Shown here piece by piece: positions 1 through 8,356 of a DNA stretch of 64,000 nucleotides; the first letter of the stretch is position 1; every line of letters starts with the position of its first letter. Location of the stretch: positions 687,501 through 751,500 of the forward strand of contig NC_015144.1 in the NCBI RefSeq assembly GCF_000189415.1. The letters are read 5' to 3'. This stretch comes from Weeksella virosa DSM 16922. GTDB taxonomy: Bacteria; Bacteroidota; Bacteroidia; Flavobacteriales; Weeksellaceae. A model generated the notes under the pieces. The model saw nothing but the letters and a program-made list of their open reading frames with translations. It was not told where the DNA came from and made no database searches. Made by a program: the position numbers and the translations under genes.

Positions 1-54
1 TTTAAAGAAGAACAATCAGAAGCATATGAAATTTATACCATCCGTGTATTTTGA
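1..54 (+). CDS. 3' end of an unidentified gene (partial)
   Basis: The first frame stays open from the window edge and ends at a TGA at 52-54. It gives 17 codons rich in Glu and Tyr (ending EIYTIRVF) that read like a plausible protein tail. No family can be recognised from so short a piece. A second frame is open to a TAA at 65-67 but its product looks less protein-like. This is a weak call that depends on sequence outside the window. Confidence 0.3.
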   Translation, partial: FKEEQSEAYEIYTIRVF

Positions 55-364
55 GCAAACCTACTAAAAAAACTTCTCGTTTACGACCTGTAACAATACA
101 ATTCGAGTTGTAGTAAGATTACTTGCATAAATCTTTTCAATGATTAATTCTTTTTTTATTCAAAAACCCAACCAGGTAGTCTTTCTCATCTGAATTTTGT
201 AGAGGTGTAACAATAGAATAAAAATATTGCAATTATCTTCTAACTAAGAAAGAGTATTGATGATTATAATAAATAATTATAGGTGATTATAAAAAATTTA
301 TCATCTCCTAAATCATTCTCAACCAACGAGAAAAAAAATATTTTTATTTTTTTTTATAATTAAT
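55..364. other. AT-rich intergenic region without a visible gene
   Basis: No credible open frame, RNA gene or repeat is seen between the partial gene at the window edge and the tRNA promoter. The stretch is very AT-rich, with imperfect repetition of a GATTATAA-like word around 259-295. Confidence 0.5.
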
Positions 365-396
365 TTGGTAAAACGAAAAAACTTGCAATATATTTG
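365..396 (+). promoter_or_regulatory. Promoter of the tRNA-Gly/Leu/Gly operon
   Basis: TTG at 365-367 and TATATTTG at 389-396 match the -33 (TTG) and -7 (TAnnTTTG) elements of the Bacteroidota primary sigma factor, with a 21-base spacer. The -7 box ends 12 bases before the first tRNA, which fits a start just ahead of the tRNA. Confidence 0.7.
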
Positions 397-408
397 CACC
401 CACAATAA

Positions 409-481
409 GCGGGAATAGCTCAATTGGTAGAGCGTCAGCCTTCCAAGCTGAATGTTGCGAGTTCGAGTCTCGTTTCCCGCT
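409..481 (+). tRNA. tRNA-Gly (UCC), copy 1
   Basis: A full cloverleaf can be drawn: acceptor GCGGGAA/TTCCCGC, D stem GCTC/GAGC, anticodon loop CTTCCAA giving anticodon UCC (reads GGA), and a T arm with TTCGAGT. The discriminator base is T481. CCA is not encoded here, since CTA follows. The mature body is identical to the copy at 615-687. Confidence 0.95.
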
Positions 482-501
482 CTACTTCAAAAGAAGTGGG
501 A

Positions 502-585
502 GCCTTGGTGGTGGAATTGGTAGACACGCAGGACTTAAAATCCTGTGTCCATTAGGACGTGCGGGTTCAAGTCCCGCCTGAGGTA
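502..585 (+). tRNA. tRNA-Leu (UAA)
   Basis: Class II tRNA with a long variable arm (around TGTCCATTAGGACG). The anticodon loop CTTAAAA gives anticodon UAA. The acceptor GCCTTGG pairs with CTGAGGT through two G-U pairs, and the T loop is TTCAAGT. It lies between two identical tRNA-Gly genes and is probably cut from the same transcript. Confidence 0.95.
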
Positions 586-614
586 CAAAAATTTACTTAT
601 AAACGCAGTTAATT

Positions 615-690
615 GCGGGAATAGCTCAATTGGTAGAGCGTCAGCCTTCCAAGCTGAATGTTGCGAGTTCGAGTCTCGTTTCCCGCTCCA
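615..690 (+). tRNA. tRNA-Gly (UCC), copy 2, with encoded CCA
   Basis: Its 73-base body is identical to the copy at 409-481, with anticodon UCC. Here the discriminator T687 is followed directly by CCA (688-690), so this copy may encode its own 3' end while copy 1 does not. A terminator follows at once, making this the last gene of the tRNA operon. Confidence 0.95.
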
Positions 691-722
691 AAAAACAGCA
701 CAATTATAGTGCTGTTTTTTTT
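691..722. terminator. Terminator of the tRNA operon, probably bidirectional
   Basis: Inverted repeat AAAACAGCAC / GTGCTGTTTT with a short AT loop, followed by a T run on the plus strand and by T's on the minus strand. It can also end the minus-strand gene whose stop codon is at 721-723. Confidence 0.85.
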
Positions 723-1716
723 ATTCGCTAAACTCTAAGTAGGGTTCCATTTCTTTGAATTTAGCATCTGAAATTACATAACATTTCTGTAACGTTGCGG
801 CATCGGGAAATCGTCCACCAAGTGAATAGCGATATTTAATAATCGTATTGGCCTGTCTTTCTGTGAAACCTATTTTCATCCAACCTTCTTTATCGAGTTT
901 ATTGGGATCAAATTTCTCTAACTCAATAGTCTGTTTTTGTTCGTTAGTAATTGTTGCAGCGGAAGATTCTTTAACTGACGTATTGTTTAACGTTTTACTT
1001 GTTCGATAAACAGGTGACTTCTCTGGTAAATCGATATAAGGTTTCATTTCTTGGAACTTCTCGTCAGAAATCACATAGCATTTTGATAATTGCTCTAAGG
1101 ATGTAAACTCATTACCGACAATTCTTTTGTACTTAAGAATTGTTTCTGCTTGCTTTTTGCTAAAACCGATTTTCATCCAATCATTTTCCGAATAATCATT
1201 CGGATTGAAGCGGGAATAAACAATATTTCTCCTTGTTTGTTGCTTGCCTAATCGCAGATCACTTTTAGATTTTTCGGGTAATAAAATATACGGTGATAGC
1301 ATCGCATAGGCTTCGTCATTGATTACATAGCATTTTCTTATTTGTTCTTTCGACTCAAATTTCCCACCTAACATTGCTTTGTATTTCATGATTACTTCTG
1401 CTTGTTTTGGTGTAAAACCATATTTATGCCAATCGGTTTGGGTAAGATCATTCGGGTCGAATGCAGTTATAACAGTATCAATTTTCGATTTCGAAAAGCG
1501 ATTCTTGTAAGGGGATGAAGATAAGGTTGCTTTTGCTTCTGCAGAAAGTAAGATTTGCTTTAGTTCGCTTTGCTGAATTTCCTCGAAAACCAAATTTTCT
1601 TTCGAACTCCCAAATACCATTATACCCTCACCTATCAATAGAATAATACAAAAAACTATAAGACCTGTTTTCTGTGTTTTGGTCAATAATAGAAAAGGTA
1701 ATAAAGAAGATTTCAT
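721..1716 (-). CDS. Membrane-anchored protein with three helix-hairpin-helix repeats
   Basis: 331 aa. One membrane segment lies at about residues 14-36. Three near-copies of a 62-residue module follow at about 86-147, 170-231 and 269-330. Each module starts with FDPN or FNPN, then W..(Y/I)GF...QA..I.KY, then G..F......KCYVI.(D/N)E and ends in a Pro-Tyr. This is the helix-hairpin-helix pattern of ComEA-like proteins, which bind DNA without sequence specificity, but here the module is triplicated and tethered to the membrane. Known family members in Flavobacteriia are uncharacterised. The gene runs toward the tRNA operon and shares its terminator. A DNA-binding role is only inferred; protein binding is possible. 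Confidence 0.75.
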   Translation of the reverse strand: MKSSLLPFLLLTKTQKTGLIVFCIILLIGEGIMVFGSSKENLVFEEIQQSELKQILLSAEAKATLSSSPYKNRFSKSKIDTVITAFDPNDLTQTDWHKYGFTPKQAEVIMKYKAMLGGKFESKEQIRKCYVINDEAYAMLSPYILLPEKSKSDLRLGKQQTRRNIVYSRFNPNDYSENDWMKIGFSKKQAETILKYKRIVGNEFTSLEQLSKCYVISDEKFQEMKPYIDLPEKSPVYRTSKTLNNTSVKESSAATITNEQKQTIELEKFDPNKLDKEGWMKIGFTERQANTIIKYRYSLGGRFPDAATLQKCYVISDAKFKEMEPYLEFSE

Positions 1717-1874
1717 GAATCGTTAGTTTTTTGTTATTACAAAAACCAGCGTACAAATCTAAACTATACAAACAAATGTCAGTGTTTGTTAACCTTCTAT
1801 AACAAGTAGTTGAGATGTAAAGATAAACAATAAAAGAATATAAAACAACTATTAATTGACTAATGTTGAGTATT

Positions 1875-2096
1875 TTATAAATCGAATACCGATTTTCTTC
1901 TGACAACAAAGCAGTCTTTTACCCACAAAGCAAAGGCCATAACGAAATAGATTATAAAGGCAATACCCAAGGTCGCGAAAGCTAAATAAATGTACAAAAG
2001 ACGTAATTTGGCAACTCGTACACCTATTTTATCTGCAATCCTCTCGATTACATTGAACCATGAAATCTCGGTGATGTTTCTCAACTTATCTAGCAT
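1875..2096 (-). CDS. Small PspC-domain membrane protein
   Basis: 73 aa with a hydrophobic helix at about residues 33-58, preceded by a basic helix (DKIGVRVAKLRLLYIYL) typical of PspC domains. In Proteobacteria PspC takes part in the phage-shock envelope stress response, but stand-alone short PspC proteins in Bacteroidota have no settled role. It starts 11 bases inside the 3' end of the upstream DUF2851 gene, so the two are probably translationally coupled. The family call rests on overall pattern and neighbourhood. Confidence 0.7.
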   Translation of the reverse strand: MLDKLRNITEISWFNVIERIADKIGVRVAKLRLLYIYLAFATLGIAFIIYFVMAFALWVKDCFVVRRKSVFDL

Positions 2097-3366
2097 AGGG
2101 TTTTAGCACTTCGTATCCGATGCTGCAATTTAAACATTTTTTTGGTAAACAAAAATGTTCGTACGCTTGTATATAAGCCTGAGAATCGTAAGCATTTTTA
2201 TTTTTCAGACCTGCTTTTTCATAACAATTTGTTATATTATTTTTCTCTGGTTTTAACTCTTCATACATCGTAAGCCAGCGCTCGTCTACTTCTTCATCAC
2301 GATAAACAGCATACGCAAAACGCAAAGGCAATATAGTATTTAGTATAATATTTTCTATCTTAGATACACTTATTTTCTTACTCACTTTTACGCTTTCTTC
2401 TCCAAAACGATAACGTTTTTCCCAATATAAATCTACTTCGATTGATTGAAAAACTGCTATTATTTCTTCTTTTGATGATGCACTCATCAAAACCGAAAAT
2501 AAGTTTTTATACATTCCGTACAAAGCGGCTAACTGAGCAATCCGAATGGTCGGGAAACTTATCGGACGCATACGAAAGTAACGAAACAAATGGTCAGGTA
2601 TCGGATCAAGGTCGTACTTTACTCGAAGGAATTGATATTTTTCTGATAAGCTTCTATGATACTCATCCTGATACGCGTCTTCTAACATCCCTGCCTGACC
2701 GAAAAACAAAGCTGTTAGTACTTCTCTATTAAATTGTACTTTTTGCAAAACCGAAAAAGGAAAAGAAACACTCCATTGCGAAAATATTTCTGCATTCACT
2801 TTCAGCCCAAAAGTATAGGATAATTGACGAAAAAGAACAGCTTCCCAATTGTTTTGTACTTTCTCTAATTCAGATAATATTTTTGTGGATTTCATCATCA
2901 TTCTATCCAACAAAAGTTGATTTTTCCATAAAGATAGCTTCTCCTCCTCTACTCGATCAATCAACAAATAGCATGGAATATTGTATCTTTCTGTAGTCAA
3001 TTGATGATAAACTTCGATTGTTTTTGGGTCGATGAGGTTTTTTAGCTCTAAGGTTTCAATACCCAAATCTTCTAGCAATGGAATAGTTACATCTTGCTCA
3101 TAAACCACATGCAAAATTATCGTATGATAATTTGGGTTTATGTTGTGATTATGATGCAACCAATCGGATGATTTTGTGTGAATTTCGACCGATCCATACC
3201 AATTCAATTGATCAATCTTCAGATGAGCTTCTAGAAAATCTGGGCCAGCATTCGGATTAGAAACGCCAACCTTTTCTATATCGATCGTTTTGCCTGATAG
3301 AGTTTTTGCATTCTTGAACCGAAATAGCTTGAATCGCCAAATATGATGTAGAAAATCCTCCCTCAT
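2086..3366 (-). CDS. DUF2851 family protein
   Basis: 426 aa, without signal peptide or membrane segments, so probably cytoplasmic. The N-terminal part has the pattern I associate with the Bacteroidota DUF2851 family: HHIWRFKLF, then NPNAGPDF..A.., a GSVEIH.KSSDW..H.H segment (residues about 58-75), and a Cys-rich end (CLPKKCLNCSIG, about 407-418). The GSVEIH..S.W stretch recalls nuclease-like folds, but I cannot place catalytic residues. The four-cysteine tail could bind a metal. It overlaps the downstream PspC gene, and prfA lies upstream on the same strand beyond a terminator. Function unknown. Confidence 0.75.
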   Translation of the reverse strand: MREDFLHHIWRFKLFRFKNAKTLSGKTIDIEKVGVSNPNAGPDFLEAHLKIDQLNWYGSVEIHTKSSDWLHHNHNINPNYHTIILHVVYEQDVTIPLLEDLGIETLELKNLIDPKTIEVYHQLTTERYNIPCYLLIDRVEEEKLSLWKNQLLLDRMMMKSTKILSELEKVQNNWEAVLFRQLSYTFGLKVNAEIFSQWSVSFPFSVLQKVQFNREVLTALFFGQAGMLEDAYQDEYHRSLSEKYQFLRVKYDLDPIPDHLFRYFRMRPISFPTIRIAQLAALYGMYKNLFSVLMSASSKEEIIAVFQSIEVDLYWEKRYRFGEESVKVSKKISVSKIENIILNTILPLRFAYAVYRDEEVDERWLTMYEELKPEKNNITNCYEKAGLKNKNAYDSQAYIQAYEHFCLPKKCLNCSIGYEVLKPYAR

Positions 3367-3417
3367 GTGACTCGATTTTTTACTTAGCTTGTCTAAAAGC
3401 TACAAAAATTTTTTATC

Positions 3418-3452
3418 AAAAAAAAATCGATTTGATTTCTCAAACCGATTTT
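3418..3452 (-). terminator. Terminator after prfA
   Basis: On the minus strand AATCGGTTTGA - GAAA - TCAAATCGATT (one G-U pair) is followed by a run of nine T's, between the prfA stop and the DUF2851 gene. Confidence 0.8.
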
Positions 3453-3493
3453 CTTCCAAAGCATTAAGCGTGTATTATATACTTCTTCGAGTT

Positions 3494-4582
3494 CTAAATA
3501 TCGTCGTCTCCTTTTAATTTTTCTGCATTTTCTGCAACCTTCAACGCATCGATCATTTCTTGGATGTCGCCATTCATGAAATTGTCTAAATTATAAATCG
3601 ATTTATTAATACGATGATCGGTTACACGACCTTGCGGATAATTATAGGTTCTGATTTTTGCCGAACGGTCACCAGTAGAAACCAAAGATTTTCTCTGTTC
3701 TGATCGTTCTGCATGTTTCTTTTCGAATTCTATTTCGTACAATTTGGTTCGTAATAACTGTAAAGCTTTTTCACGATTTTTATGTTGTGAGCGTGCTTCT
3801 TGACAAACAATTACGATCCCAGAAGGCTTATGAGTCAATTGTACTTTTGTTTCTACTTTGTTCACATTCTGCCCACCTGCACCAGACGAACGCGCCGTTT
3901 GATATTCTAAATCAGCTGGGTTAATTTCTACGTCGACTTCCTCTGCCTCAGGCAAAACCGCCACTGTAATGGCCGAAGTATGTACACGACCTTGCGATTC
4001 GGTTTCTGGTACTCGTTGTACACGATGCACACCCGACTCGTATTTCATCGTACCATAAACAGCATTTCCTTCTACCGAAATGACCATTTCTTTGAAACCT
4101 TTCCCAGATGCTTCAGAGGTATTGAGAACCTCATGTTGCCAACCCTTTTGTTTGAAGTACATTGCGTACATTCGGTAAATATCTTCTACGAAAATTGCCG
4201 CTTCATCTCCTCCGGTTCCGGCACGCAACTCAACTATTACGTTTTTGTCATCTTCGGGATCTTTCGGGATTAGCATAAATTTTATTTCTTCTTCCAGCTT
4301 TGGAATTTTGTGCAATGCTTCGTCTTTTTCTAGCTTTGCCAACTCAACCATTTCTTCATCCGATCCATCGGCAATAATTGCATTTGCCTCCTCAAGCACA
4401 TTGAGCAAACCTTCGTATTCTTCTTGTTTTTCTACATAATCACGTAGATCCGAATATTCTTTGTTTAGTTTAGCGTAGCGTGCTTGATCGGTGATAATGT
4501 CGGGTTGAATGATTAAATCTGCTACTTCATCAAACCGCTGTTTTATAGCACGTAATTTATCTAATAGTCCTGTATCTGCCAT
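3494..4582 (-). CDS. prfA: Peptide chain release factor 1
   Basis: 362 aa, the usual RF1 length. It ends translation at UAA and UAG by triggering peptidyl-tRNA hydrolysis. The GGQ tripeptide that enters the peptidyl transferase centre is at residues 236-238 (context [14 protein letters not shown]). A PxT-type codon-reading tripeptide (PET) at about 192-194 marks it as RF1 and not RF2. The N-terminal coiled-coil domain occupies about residues 1-100. There is no in-frame programmed shift. It follows the glycosyltransferase gene by 73 bases on the same strand and has its own terminator. Confidence 0.95.
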   Translation of the reverse strand: MADTGLLDKLRAIKQRFDEVADLIIQPDIITDQARYAKLNKEYSDLRDYVEKQEEYEGLLNVLEEANAIIADGSDEEMVELAKLEKDEALHKIPKLEEEIKFMLIPKDPEDDKNVIVELRAGTGGDEAAIFVEDIYRMYAMYFKQKGWQHEVLNTSEASGKGFKEMVISVEGNAVYGTMKYESGVHRVQRVPETESQGRVHTSAITVAVLPEAEEVDVEINPADLEYQTARSSGAGGQNVNKVETKVQLTHKPSGIVIVCQEARSQHKNREKALQLLRTKLYEIEFEKKHAERSEQRKSLVSTGDRSAKIRTYNYPQGRVTDHRINKSIYNLDNFMNGDIQEMIDALKVAENAEKLKGDDDI

Positions 4583-4655
4583 TTTTTTTCTTTGGGTGGT
4601 AAAGATACGGCTTCACAAGCATTTCTGGAAATTTGGCTTTAACTTTCCACCGATT

Positions 4656-6305
4656 TTAGAATTTATCTGATTCTATAGAAATTTTATTAGAAACAGAATA
4701 CATAGGCAAACCTCTTGGCTGTAGCCCGACATAAACTTTCTTGCTCTTTCCTAACAAATTCGACCTTACAGAAACCTGAATCGTTTTTTGATGCTTGATT
4801 TTCCCTTCCCACAACACCTCTCGAATATCTTCTAAATATACCACAGAATGATGCGGATCGCCAATAAACACCAAGTAAAGTAAAGGTAAATCTTGAAAGT
4901 TTTTACTGGAAAAAATAGCAGGTGATACAGATGACAACTCGATAACAACAATGTTTTCTGCAGGATAATTGACACTGCTCATAAGATGAAAAGCATAGTT
5001 TTCTTCGGGTTTGAAATTTTCTACTTTCGTAATAAAGTAGGGTTTGTCTCGCCATCCTATCACCGATTGATTGCTTTTTTGCCAACGAGAAACAAACACA
5101 AAATCCTTCCCATCAAAATCGTTCAATTGTTGCCAATCATCGAAACTCGACCGTCGGTTATCCAAGGTTCTATATACCCATGTAGACCTATTTGCATAAA
5201 ATGCGAACAAGGATGCTTCTTGATATTTTTCGAATATAACAAGAGAATCTTTTACTTCGTTTCCAATGCGCAAGGCCGCGTCTCGATTGTCATACAACCA
5301 AGATAAAGAAGGAGAAAGTAATAAAATTCTTGCAACAATTAGCACAATAAGATTCGCAAATCCTAACCGAAAAAATAATTTATTGTCTAGATCTTCTGTT
5401 TGATACAACCATATGAGTTGTGCAACAAATCCTATCAAAAGCCATTGAAGTTGCGGTTTGTTTTTTAGGCTCATCACCAAAAAAAACACCATTGGCATTA
5501 AAGATAAATACAAAATAGACTGATCGAATCTATATCTTCTTTTTATATTTTTTATCGAGAAAAAAGTTTTCCAAAGAAAAGGAGAATACGCCAATGTCCC
5601 CAAAAACAAACCCCCAATAAGCAGATAAGCAATAGCATCGAAATGTATTTTGGTCTGATTTCGTTCGGCGAGATGATACCGAAAAGGAACAAAATCGTGT
5701 TCGATTAACCAAAATATATGAGGAATATAGAGTAGGAATGCGATGAAAATAGTAAGATAGAATTTTTTACTGTTCAGTAAGAACAGAAAATGTGGCAACA
5801 AGGTAAATGCAACCACTAAAAATCCGTGATATTTACTGTAAAACAAACCAGCGATAGCAAAAGATAGTCCTAAAAAAGTCAAGGATTTTTTTTGATCTAA
5901 AAATTGCTTCAGATAATAGAGGTACAATAAAGTAAAAAACAACAAGACTGTATCAGGTGTAGAGATGAATCCGAAGAGTTGTAAAAACGGTGTGGAAGCA
6001 AAAAGACATAAAACTTTCCAACGTTGCAAGGTTGATTTAGGTTGTAAGATTGCGTAAAAAAGGAAAAAATTGAAGGTAAAAAGAATTGTTGAAATAAATC
6101 TTAATCCTATTTCTTGCGTTGTTACAAAATTTCCTAACCTAATCATCCATGCAATCATCGGTGGATGATCATAATATCCAAAAGCGAGATGTTTAGACCA
6201 TACCCAGTAATATGCTTCGTCATCGACTAAGGGTGTAAAGGTTGCCTGAAGAAAATTGAGCAGAAGAAGCAACACAAAACAAAGGACAAAAGCGTATTTT
6301 TTCAT
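4656..6305 (-). CDS. GT39/ArnT-like membrane glycosyltransferase
   Basis: 549 aa with about 10-12 hydrophobic segments in the first two thirds and a soluble C-terminal domain. The first extracytoplasmic loop carries DDEAYYWVWSKHL at about residues 28-40, then YYDHPPM. The acidic pair plus YDHPPM is the catalytic-loop signature of the PMT/ArnT fold (GT39/GT83 relatives), which moves sugars from polyprenyl phosphates to lipids or proteins outside the membrane. The substrate cannot be told from sequence. Lipid A, S-layer or O-glycoprotein modification are all possible. The gene is next to prfA, which says little about its role. Confidence 0.75.
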   Translation of the reverse strand: MKKYAFVLCFVLLLLLNFLQATFTPLVDDEAYYWVWSKHLAFGYYDHPPMIAWMIRLGNFVTTQEIGLRFISTILFTFNFFLFYAILQPKSTLQRWKVLCLFASTPFLQLFGFISTPDTVLLFFTLLYLYYLKQFLDQKKSLTFLGLSFAIAGLFYSKYHGFLVVAFTLLPHFLFLLNSKKFYLTIFIAFLLYIPHIFWLIEHDFVPFRYHLAERNQTKIHFDAIAYLLIGGLFLGTLAYSPFLWKTFFSIKNIKRRYRFDQSILYLSLMPMVFFLVMSLKNKPQLQWLLIGFVAQLIWLYQTEDLDNKLFFRLGFANLIVLIVARILLLSPSLSWLYDNRDAALRIGNEVKDSLVIFEKYQEASLFAFYANRSTWVYRTLDNRRSSFDDWQQLNDFDGKDFVFVSRWQKSNQSVIGWRDKPYFITKVENFKPEENYAFHLMSSVNYPAENIVVIELSSVSPAIFSSKNFQDLPLLYLVFIGDPHHSVVYLEDIREVLWEGKIKHQKTIQVSVRSNLLGKSKKVYVGLQPRGLPMYSVSNKISIESDKF

Positions 6306-6428
6306 AAATAACTAATCATCTATCCAAAAATAACTGTATTTTTATGGTTTTGAAGCTAGAAAAGAATGATATTATTCAACATAACGAAAAATTCATGTTG
6401 CAAATTCCTTAAAACCCAACAATATTTA

Positions 6429-6436
6429 TATTTTTG
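6429..6436 (+). promoter_or_regulatory. -7 promoter element upstream of sucC
   Basis: TATTTTTG matches TAnnTTTG and ends 21 bases before the sucC start. No well-spaced TTG is seen for the -33 element. Confidence 0.45.
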
Positions 6437-6457
6437 TAATCTGAAAAACTAAAAAGA

Positions 6458-7648
6458 ATGAATCTTCACGAATATCAAGCAAAACAAATTTTAAGTAAGT
6501 ATGGTGTTAAAGTACAACGAGGAATAGTTGCAACAACACCAGATGAAGCTGTTGAAGCTGCACAAGAGTTAACCAAAGAAACGGGCACATCTTGGCATGT
6601 TGTAAAAGCCCAAATCCACGCAGGTGGACGCGGTAAAGGTGGCGGAGTAAAACTTGCTAAAAGTTTAGAAGAAGTAAAAGAAAAGGCTACGGATATTATC
6701 GGTATGCAATTGATAACCCCACAAACTCCACCAGAAGGAAAGAAAGTAAATCAGGTATTAATCGCTGAAGATGTTTACTATCCTGGAGAATCTGAAATAG
6801 AAGAATTCTACGTTTCAGTATTATTAAACCGTGCAACTGGAAGAAATATGTTTATGTATTCAACCGAAGGGGGGATGGATATCGAGGCAGTTGCAGAAGC
6901 TACTCCAGAAAAAATCTTCACCGAAGAAATTGACCCTGCAGTTGGTTTAACAGGTTTCCAAGCTGCAAATATTGCCTTCAACTTGGGTGTAAAAGGAGCA
7001 GCTTACAAAGACATGATAAAGTTTATTCATGCACTTTACAATGCTTATATTGGGATTGACGCTTCATTGTTCGAGATCAACCCAGTACTGAAAACATCAG
7101 ACGACCAAATTATGGCGGTTGATGCAAAAGTTGTTTTGGATGGTAACGCATTATTCCGTCATAAAGACTTAGCAGAATTACGTGACACTCGAGAAGAAGA
7201 TCCTACCGAAGTAGAAGCTGATGCAGCGGGATTAAACTTTGTGAAGTTAGACGGAAACGTTGGTTGTATGGTAAATGGTGCTGGTTTAGCGATGGCAACA
7301 ATGGATATCATTAAGCTTTCTGGAGGAAACCCAGCCAACTTCCTAGACGTAGGAGGAACTGCAGACGCAGAACGTGTAGAAAAAGCATTCCGTATTATCC
7401 TGAAAGATTCCAACGTAAAAGGAATCTTGGTAAATATCTTTGGAGGAATCGTTCGTTGTGACCGAGTTGCTCAAGGAATTTTGGATGCATACAAAAACTT
7501 AGGTGACTCGATTAATGTACCTATCATTGTACGATTACAAGGTACCAATGCCGATATTGCAAGACAAATGATTAGCGAATCTGGTTTACAAGTACATGCA
7601 GTAGACACTTTACAAGATGCTGCCGACAAAGTAGCTGAAATACTGTAA
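6458..7648 (+). CDS. sucC: Succinyl-CoA synthetase (ADP/GDP-forming) beta subunit
   Basis: 396 aa, close to the 388 of the E. coli protein. The start [12 protein letters not shown] is the family signature of the ATP-grasp domain. Further marks are [14 protein letters not shown] (about 52-65, nucleotide binding), the acidic metal site near FEINP (about 206-210), and [13 protein letters not shown] (about 331-343) in the C-terminal CoA-ligase domain. With SucD it forms the TCA cycle enzyme that makes succinate from succinyl-CoA with substrate-level phosphorylation. sucD is not adjacent, which is common in Bacteroidota. A perfect-stem terminator follows, so the gene is probably transcribed alone. 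Confidence 0.95.
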   Translation: MNLHEYQAKQILSKYGVKVQRGIVATTPDEAVEAAQELTKETGTSWHVVKAQIHAGGRGKGGGVKLAKSLEEVKEKATDIIGMQLITPQTPPEGKKVNQVLIAEDVYYPGESEIEEFYVSVLLNRATGRNMFMYSTEGGMDIEAVAEATPEKIFTEEIDPAVGLTGFQAANIAFNLGVKGAAYKDMIKFIHALYNAYIGIDASLFEINPVLKTSDDQIMAVDAKVVLDGNALFRHKDLAELRDTREEDPTEVEADAAGLNFVKLDGNVGCMVNGAGLAMATMDIIKLSGGNPANFLDVGGTADAERVEKAFRIILKDSNVKGILVNIFGGIVRCDRVAQGILDAYKNLGDSINVPIIVRLQGTNADIARQMISESGLQVHAVDTLQDAADKVAEIL

Positions 7649-7677
7649 ACATACTGTAATAATTTTAAGAAATATTT

Positions 7678-7714
7678 AAGAGCTTTTGAATATTCAAAAG
7701 CTCTTTTCTTTTTG
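7678..7714 (+). terminator. Terminator after sucC
   Basis: Perfect 13-base inverted repeat AAGAGCTTTTGAA / TTCAAAAGCTCTT followed by TTCTTTTTG. Confidence 0.85.
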
Positions 7715-7743
7715 TACCTTTCACTTTACCCTAATACTCCTTT

Positions 7744-8352
7744 ATGGATAAACAAACAATAACTATTGGTCTAACGGGCGGTATCGGATCTGGAAAATCA
7801 ACAGCTGCAAAATTCTTCGAAAAAGCTGGTATACCAATTTATTACGCCGATCAACGAGCCAAAGACTTGATGAACAATAATCCCCAGCTTATCAAGAAGA
7901 TAAAAAATATTTTCGGTGAAAAAGCTTACCAAGACGGAAATTTGAATCGGGTTTGGATAGCTGAAAAAAGTTTTAGCAATCCTGAAACTTTACAACAACT
8001 CAATCAGGCGGCGCACCCTATTGTCTACAAAGATTACAAACAATGGATTAGCCAGCAAGCATCGCCATTGGTAATGAAAGAAGCTGCCATCTTGGTAGAA
8101 AGCGGATCGTACAAAAACTGTGACGAAGTAATTGTAGTAGTTGCAGATGAAAAGCGAAGAATAGAACGCGTAAGCAAGCGTGATCGCACTACACAAGAAG
8201 CGATACAGCAGAGAATGAACAATCAGTTGAGCGACGAAGAAAGAAAAAAATTTGCTACTTTTATTATAGAAAACAATGAAGGTATTGAGCAATTAGAAAA
8301 ACAAGTTTCTAAGATAATTGTAGCACTACGAACCAAATATCATTTGACCTAA
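7744..8352 (+). CDS. coaE: Dephospho-CoA kinase
   Basis: 202 aa. It catalyses the last step of coenzyme A synthesis, phosphorylating the 3'-hydroxyl of dephospho-CoA. The P-loop GLTGGIGSGKST is at residues 9-20, followed by the substrate-side YYADQRAKDLM (about 34-44) and the lid region with RVSKRDRTT (about 142-150). Length and motif order are normal. It ends four bases before the histidine kinase gene, so coaE, the kinase and the regulator probably form one operon. Confidence 0.95.
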   Translation: MDKQTITIGLTGGIGSGKSTAAKFFEKAGIPIYYADQRAKDLMNNNPQLIKKIKNIFGEKAYQDGNLNRVWIAEKSFSNPETLQQLNQAAHPIVYKDYKQWISQQASPLVMKEAAILVESGSYKNCDEVIVVVADEKRRIERVSKRDRTTQEAIQQRMNNQLSDEERKKFATFIIENNEGIEQLEKQVSKIIVALRTKYHLT

Positions 8353-8356
8353 CCCT

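Noticed and set aside
409-690. Duplicated tRNA-Gly as the attachment-site repeat of an integrated element
   Set aside because: Only one tRNA gene lies between the copies, with no integrase or other mobile gene, so a tandem duplication in a tRNA operon is simpler.
1628-1909. Open frame of 93 codons on the minus strand overlapping the helix-hairpin-helix gene and the PspC gene
   Set aside because: It overlaps two better-supported genes in another frame, has a Tyr/Ile/Ser-rich composition typical of AT-rich noise and no recognisable motif.
6458-7648. sucC without sucD as a broken operon
   Set aside because: A strong terminator follows sucC directly, and separate sucC and sucD genes are common in this phylum.
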